From an uncultured Eubacteriales bacterium (GTDB taxonomy: Bacteria > Bacillota > Clostridia > Oscillospirales > CAG-272): a DNA stretch of 64,000 bases. Below, piece after piece: positions 60,573 to 64,000 of the stretch. The stretch is taken from positions 56,358 to 120,357 of the forward strand of contig URPL01000003.1 in assembly GCA_900549725.1 (NCBI GenBank). The letters are read 5' to 3'. The notes under the pieces are model-generated. The model was not told the origin of the DNA. It searched no databases and was given only the letters and a program-made list of their open reading frames with translations. A program made the translations under genes and the position numbers. How positions within the stretch are numbered: the first letter of the stretch is position 1; every line of letters starts with the position of its first letter.

Positions 60573-60611
60573 AATCGATATCCCGCAAATCGATATGCGG
60601 TAAATCGATAT
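60573..60611 (-). promoter_or_regulatory. triple-repeat operator in the hydrogenase operon leader
   Basis: The 9-bp word AATCGATAT occurs at 60573-60581, 60588-60596 and 60603-60611, exactly 15 bp apart. The middle copy lies within the 18-bp near-palindrome CCGCAAATCGATATGCGG (60583-60600). The array begins about 7 bp downstream of the -10 (60618-60623), so it covers the transcript start. It does not resemble the Rex site. A DNA-bound repressor is the simplest reading. Confidence 0.65.
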
Positions 60612-60617
60612 ATTATG

Positions 60618-60646
60618 ATTATACAATATTCGCGCGCAAAAATCCA
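60618..60646 (-). promoter_or_regulatory. promoter of the hydrogenase operon
   Basis: Minus strand TATAAT at 60618-60623. At 17 bp upstream only TGGATT (60641-60646) is found, a weak -35. A good -10 with a poor -35 suggests activator dependence or low basal activity. Confidence 0.55.
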
Positions 60647-60726
60647 GTCCTTGCGGAAATTTTGCCGATTTTTTTGTATGAAACGTGAAATTTCATGTCA
60701 AACCTACGCAATGCGCGCTTTTTTTC

Positions 60727-60755
60727 TTGCGCTTTGTGCCGTTTTGCGATATAAT
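60727..60755 (+). promoter_or_regulatory. promoter of dusB
   Basis: TTGCGC (60727-60732), 17-bp spacer, TATAAT (60750-60755), 49 bp before the ATG, divergent from the hydrogenase promoter. Confidence 0.75.
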
Positions 60756-60804
60756 GGGATGAAAAAGCCGCAAAATCAACTGCGGCACCAAAGGAGGCGG
60801 GCGC

Positions 60805-61818
60805 ATGGCAATCACCCTTGGCAATACAAAGCTGCGGCACGGCCTTGTGCTTGCCCCCATGGCAGGCGTGACGGACGGGGCGTATCGCGCGCTGTGCCGC
60901 AGCATGGGCGCGGAAATGACCGTAACGGAAATGGTCAGCGCCAAGGCGGTCTACTATAAAGATAAAAAAACAAAGCTGCTTGCGCGCATCTCCCCGAAGG
61001 AAGCCCCCTGCGCACTGCAGCTTTTCGGCAGCGAGCCGGAAATTTTGGCATATGCCGCGGCGGCGCTTTGGCGGGAAAGCGAAGAAGCGGCAAAAAACGG
61101 CGCGGAATGCGCCGCACCGTGCGCAATCGATTTGAATATGGGCTGCCCGGTGCCGAAAATCGTCAACAACGGCGAGGGCAGCGCGCTGCTTCAATCGCCC
61201 GCGCGCATTCGGGAGCTCACCGCGGCGGTCAAAGCAGCCGTGCCGCTTCCGGTAAGCGTCAAGCTGCGCATCGGCTTTACCGAGCAAACCGTAAATATTG
61301 AAGAAACCGCCTGCGCCGCGGTCGAGGGCGGCGCAGATCTTATCACCATCCACGGCAGAACGCGCAGCCAGATGTATCGCCCCGGCATAGACTATGCCGC
61401 CATCCGCCGCGGAGTGGAAGCGGCAAAGGGTGCCGTCCCCGTGCTCGGCAACGGCGATATTTTCTGCGCCGCCGACGCGCGCCGTATGCTGCTTGAAACC
61501 GGCTGCAACGGGCTGATGCTTGCCCGCGGCACCCGGGGCAACCCGTTTTTGTTTGCCGAGGTGCTTGCCATGCTGGAAAACCGCCCGTATTCCCCGCCGT
61601 CCCCGCGGCAGAGGCTGCAAACCGCGCTGCGCCAGGTCGAAGCAATGGCTGCAGAGCACGGCGAGCTTCCCGCCGTTTTGCGCGCCCGCAAGCTGCTCTG
61701 CTGGTACAGCGCCGGGCTGTGCGGCTCTGCTTCCGCCCGCCGCCGCATCAATGAGGCGCAAAGCCTTGCCGATGTCCGCGCACTGATTGAATCCCTCATG
61801 GCGCAGCAGCCAAGCTGA
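60805..61818 (+). CDS. dusB: tRNA-dihydrouridine synthase
   Basis: A 337-residue FMN enzyme that reduces uridines in the tRNA D loop. LAPMAGVTDGAYR binds FMN phosphate, DLNMGCPVPKIVNNGEGSAL contains the catalytic Cys, and VSVKLRIGF and ITIHGRTRSQMY complete the barrel. A C-terminal helical tRNA-binding domain (about 245-335) follows. Length and motifs match the DusB group. GGAGG precedes the ATG. Confidence 0.92.
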   Translation: MAITLGNTKLRHGLVLAPMAGVTDGAYRALCRSMGAEMTVTEMVSAKAVYYKDKKTKLLARISPKEAPCALQLFGSEPEILAYAAAALWRESEEAAKNGAECAAPCAIDLNMGCPVPKIVNNGEGSALLQSPARIRELTAAVKAAVPLPVSVKLRIGFTEQTVNIEETACAAVEGGADLITIHGRTRSQMYRPGIDYAAIRRGVEAAKGAVPVLGNGDIFCAADARRMLLETGCNGLMLARGTRGNPFLFAEVLAMLENRPYSPPSPRQRLQTALRQVEAMAAEHGELPAVLRARKLLCWYSAGLCGSASARRRINEAQSLADVRALIESLMAQQPS

Positions 61819-61848
61819 TCGCCGAGACACTTTTTTTATCAAAATTGA

Positions 61849-61892
61849 CGGCAGCCCGAAAAGCAAATCGCTTTTCGGGCTGCCGCCTTTTT
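61849..61892 (+). terminator. strong terminator after dusB
   Basis: Perfect 16-bp stem (61849-61864 with 61870-61885), a 5-nt loop, then CCTTTTTC. On the minus strand it lies just past the MutS-like stop and may serve that operon weakly too. Confidence 0.9.
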
Positions 61893-61905
61893 CTTTCGGC
61901 ATTTA

Positions 61906-63495
61906 TCACTGCTTTGCGTTTTTCAGAATGCTTTCTGCGCTGAGACCGTATTTTTCGGCAATATCATGTGCATAACTCAGCGGGGCGGCATAACCGCGCT
62001 CAATGCGAAAGGAGCGAGTGTGGCTGTCCGGCGCGAGAATAGCACTGTAATTCATAACACCTATTTTTCCGTGTGCCCGCGCGGTAATTTCCTCTGCTGC
62101 GGAGCAGAGCGAATGCATATGCGTGATAAGAATGCCGTGCACACCGAGAATGCAATATGCCTTTAAAACTTCTTTGAGAATGCAGACCGCCTCTTCACTG
62201 TTTGTGCCGGTCAACGGTTCATCATATAAAAAGACGGAACGCTGTGTTAAAGCGGCACTGATATCTGCCAATTGCTTGCATTGTGCGGAGAAATTGCTCT
62301 CCCCGAAAGAATGCTCCGGCTTTTGCTTTGCAATGAGAAACAGGGCATCGCACAATGGCAACGCAGCTTCCTCTGCACAAACAGGAAGTCCCAGGAGAAA
62401 CATAGAAAACATCCATCCGATAGATTCGGCATAGACACTTTTGCCGCCTTGATTCGGGCCGCTGAGCAAAAGGATGCCGCAGGTTTCATCGAAGAGAAAA
62501 TCATTGGGGACAGGACGTGCCTCCGGATTTTCGAGAAGAAGCGCCGGGTGATAAACCGAGCGAGCCTTTCCGTTTGTATCGCTGCGGATATCGGCGCGGC
62601 AAAGCGGCGAATTTGCAGCTTTCAGCTTCAGCAAAAAAGCAAGAGATGTGCGAATCATCAAAAATTCGTCAAAACTTTTCCAAAGCCATGCAAGATTTTC
62701 TGTGATATACTGCTGGATTTGCTTGCCCCAAGGGGAAACCCCAAGCGAAAACTGCTTTGTGATCGCACGCAAAAGAGTGCCGCGCAGCACGGCACTTTCC
62801 TCTTTGGAAAGTCCTTTTGCGGCAGGAATCAACGGAGTGCATTCCGTTGCTTTCTCCGGTGAAAAATCAAGGCGCAGAAAACGGTCAACAATGCTTGCAG
62901 AGGAAAAGGCGGTTTCGTTGATGCTGACCAGCCCGATTTCCGTTGCCCCGAATTGAGCATCCAAATTGACGCCCAGCGTAACGCTTTTGAGAGAGCGGAT
63001 CTTTTCCGTTTCCCGGGAAAGATTCTTTTTCAGCTGTCGATGCTCCGGCGAGGCAAAAATCTGCATGATGCGTTCCTCAAGGGCGCAAAGCGGAGCACTT
63101 TTTGGGGGATGCTCGGAAAACAGCGCAGCGAAAGCATCAATAACATCCGTATACAACGCAAATTCACGAATTGAGAAAACAGCCTCTTCCGGGGATTTCG
63201 GCGCAGGAGGCGTTTGCTGTAAAAGGACAATTTGCTCCAGAGCTTCGCAGGCGGAAAGAAACCCTTGTGCAAGCGCCTTGTTTGTTAAAAGCTCGAAGAA
63301 CAGGTCGTTTCTCTTTTTGATGCTTTCGCGATTGTTTGTGAAATACGAAGAAATGTCCGAAACGGGGCCGGGCAAAAACAGATAGCGCCCGATCTGCAGC
63401 TCCTTGACAAATCGATAATCCGCAAGCGGAGCACGGGGATCGTTTTCATGCCACAAAAGACTGAAAAAGGGGACGGCTGCCGATGTGTTTTTCAT
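61906..63495 (-). CDS. MutS-like ATPase without mismatch-recognition domain
   Basis: A 529-residue protein. A helical N-terminal two-thirds resembles the MutS lever/core region. The ATPase end has Walker A GPNQGGKSVY, the signature-like ESNFSAQCKQLADI and Walker B VFLYDEPLTGTN. There is no N-terminal mismatch-binding domain and no Smr nuclease domain, so neither MutS1 nor complete MutS2 fits. MutS-related ATPases of this kind occur in biosynthetic or enzyme-reactivating settings as well as in DNA repair, so the role is open. AGAGG precedes the ATG. It lies 24 nt after a small membrane protein gene. Confidence 0.7.
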   Translation of the reverse strand: MKNTSAAVPFFSLLWHENDPRAPLADYRFVKELQIGRYLFLPGPVSDISSYFTNNRESIKKRNDLFFELLTNKALAQGFLSACEALEQIVLLQQTPPAPKSPEEAVFSIREFALYTDVIDAFAALFSEHPPKSAPLCALEERIMQIFASPEHRQLKKNLSRETEKIRSLKSVTLGVNLDAQFGATEIGLVSINETAFSSASIVDRFLRLDFSPEKATECTPLIPAAKGLSKEESAVLRGTLLRAITKQFSLGVSPWGKQIQQYITENLAWLWKSFDEFLMIRTSLAFLLKLKAANSPLCRADIRSDTNGKARSVYHPALLLENPEARPVPNDFLFDETCGILLLSGPNQGGKSVYAESIGWMFSMFLLGLPVCAEEAALPLCDALFLIAKQKPEHSFGESNFSAQCKQLADISAALTQRSVFLYDEPLTGTNSEEAVCILKEVLKAYCILGVHGILITHMHSLCSAAEEITARAHGKIGVMNYSAILAPDSHTRSFRIERGYAAPLSYAHDIAEKYGLSAESILKNAKQ

Positions 63496-63519
63496 AAGCG
63501 GTACCTCTTTTCGATTTGG

Positions 63520-63855
63520 TCAAGAGAAAAACAACGAGCGGATGCAATGCAAAATGAATTCCGTTACCTGTTTTCTGCAGAAAACCGCAAGCAGCGCAAA
63601 AAGCATAACCCAAAGCAGAGGAAAAACTCTTGCATAGCCGAATTTGCCCCATGCTTTGAGAAAGCCGATGAAGTCCTGCAGCCAAAAAGCGAGCAAAGGA
63701 ACTGTAACAATAAGAAAATAATTCTGTGAAAAGCAAATCAGAAAAAACATCCAAAGAGAAAAACACAGCGCAGCCCCGAGCAAAAGCCGTCGCGGAATAT
63801 AAAGACGATATTCCGCATCAACATAGGGTTGTATTTTCCGAGAAAAAAAGCACAT
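63520..63855 (-). CDS. small three-helix membrane protein, function unknown
   Basis: A 111-residue protein with three predicted helices (about 23-43, 47-67, 78-98), separated by a short charged loop with LKAWGKFGY. No family is recognised. AAAGGA lies 7 nt before the ATG. It sits 12 nt after the short acyl-carrier-like ORF and 24 nt before the MutS-like gene, so the three look like one operon entering from the right edge. Confidence 0.6.
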   Translation of the reverse strand: MCFFSRKIQPYVDAEYRLYIPRRLLLGAALCFSLWMFFLICFSQNYFLIVTVPLLAFWLQDFIGFLKAWGKFGYARVFPLLWVMLFALLAVFCRKQVTEFILHCIRSLFFS

Positions 63856-63867
63856 AACAGGTCCTTT

Positions 63868-63984
63868 TTACTCCAAAACAATTCCGATAAATTCCACTGA
63901 GGAAATACCGTCGATGTTGTCGATATTAACACCGTTACGTTGTAGGCAAGACAAAACCCGATCGCTAATTGTTGAATTTGACAC
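63868..63984 (-). CDS. short acyl-carrier-like ORF, apparently truncated
   Basis: A 38-codon ORF starting at GTG 63984 with a perfect AAGGAGG site 7 nt upstream. It begins SNSTISDRVLSCLQRNGVNI and ends DGISSVEFIGIVLE. The end resembles helix II of a phosphopantetheine carrier, with Ser29 in the place of the carrier Ser of DS(L/I), but normal carriers have about 75-80 residues. The stop comes where helix II would continue and is followed at once by the next ribosome site. It may be a degraded carrier, a short functional peptide, or a frameshift product. Confidence 0.45.
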   Translation of the reverse strand: MSNSTISDRVLSCLQRNGVNIDNIDGISSVEFIGIVLE

Positions 63985-64000
63985 TCCTATCCCTCCTTGA

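Noticed and set aside
60573..60611. CRISPR-like array
   Set aside because: Only three short 9-bp repeats with 6-bp spacers and no cas genes; the layout is that of an operator.
60573..60646. Rex binding site upstream of hydC
   Set aside because: I looked for TTGTTAAN4TTAACAA or a close variant between 60543 and 60800 and found none. The repeats present have a different core.

Overview
This 64 kb window is chromosomal DNA from an anaerobic, low-redox Gram-positive bacterium, most likely a Clostridia member of the Bacillota. The signs are strong AGGAGG ribosome sites, TTGACA/TATAAT promoters, both RNase J and RNase Y, a GatCAB amidotransferase, an electron-bifurcating type [FeFe] hydrogenase, an LtaS-like enzyme, a PhoP-type PHO box and a collagen-like surface (possibly exosporium) protein. 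The base composition is GC-rich almost throughout. The exceptions are short AT-richer patches near 39.1-39.4 kb and 42.9-43.0 kb and the last 2 kb. There is no CRISPR array, rRNA, prophage or insertion sequence. One tRNA gene, tRNA-Leu(UAG), is present. Lineage below class is not settled by anything I can see.

Layout, left to right. 0-9 kb: an LtaS-like lipoteichoic acid/phosphoglycerol enzyme, a TIM-barrel glycosidase, a DUF4349 lipoprotein with tmcAL, and a GH20 hexosaminidase with a haemolysin III-like protein. 9.5-12.6 kb: the classic rpmH-rnpA-yidD-yidC-jag operon behind a strong promoter. 12.7-18 kb: an alpha-galactosidase-like enzyme, an ArsC/Spx-like protein, a TIGR01212 radical SAM protein, a DUF2007 protein and RNase J. 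18.4-24.4 kb: a MATE transporter and then one minus-strand run sigma-ECF, putative anti-sigma, DUF4358 lipoprotein, MBOAT and DHHW, which looks like a sigma-controlled surface O-acylation unit. 24.5-29 kb: a class B penicillin-binding protein translationally coupled to a TerB_N/TerB_C protein. 29-35.5 kb: RNase Y, a YmdB-like phosphoesterase, tRNA-Leu and gatCAB. 35.5-43 kb: a ZIP metal transporter, a DMT permease, an unusual LRR protein with two plausible starts, and a three-gene ABC transporter. 43-51 kb: a second ECF sigma/anti-sigma pair and the full pstSCAB-phoU-phoB-phoR operon. 51-52 kb: a Cys-rich collagen-like protein. 52-60.6 kb: a ten-gene hydrogenase operon. 60.7-64 kb: dusB, then a MutS-like ATPase, a small membrane protein and a short acyl-carrier-like ORF at the right edge.

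The most interesting region is the hydrogenase operon (52.2-60.6 kb). The catalytic subunits HydC, a HndB-like ferredoxin, HydB and HydA are interleaved with six genes that look regulatory. These are a PAS-less, HydS-like iron-sulfur/H-cluster protein with altered active-site loops, two GHKL (anti-sigma or kinase-like) ATPases, two stand-alone DRTGG-type proteins and a PHP phosphoesterase. The operon leader carries three exact 9-bp repeats at 15-bp spacing, the middle one inside an 18-bp near-palindrome, placed just downstream of the -10 box. I infer an H2- or redox-sensing partner-switch circuit feeding back on the hydrogenase operon. The sequence shows the parts; the wiring is inference.
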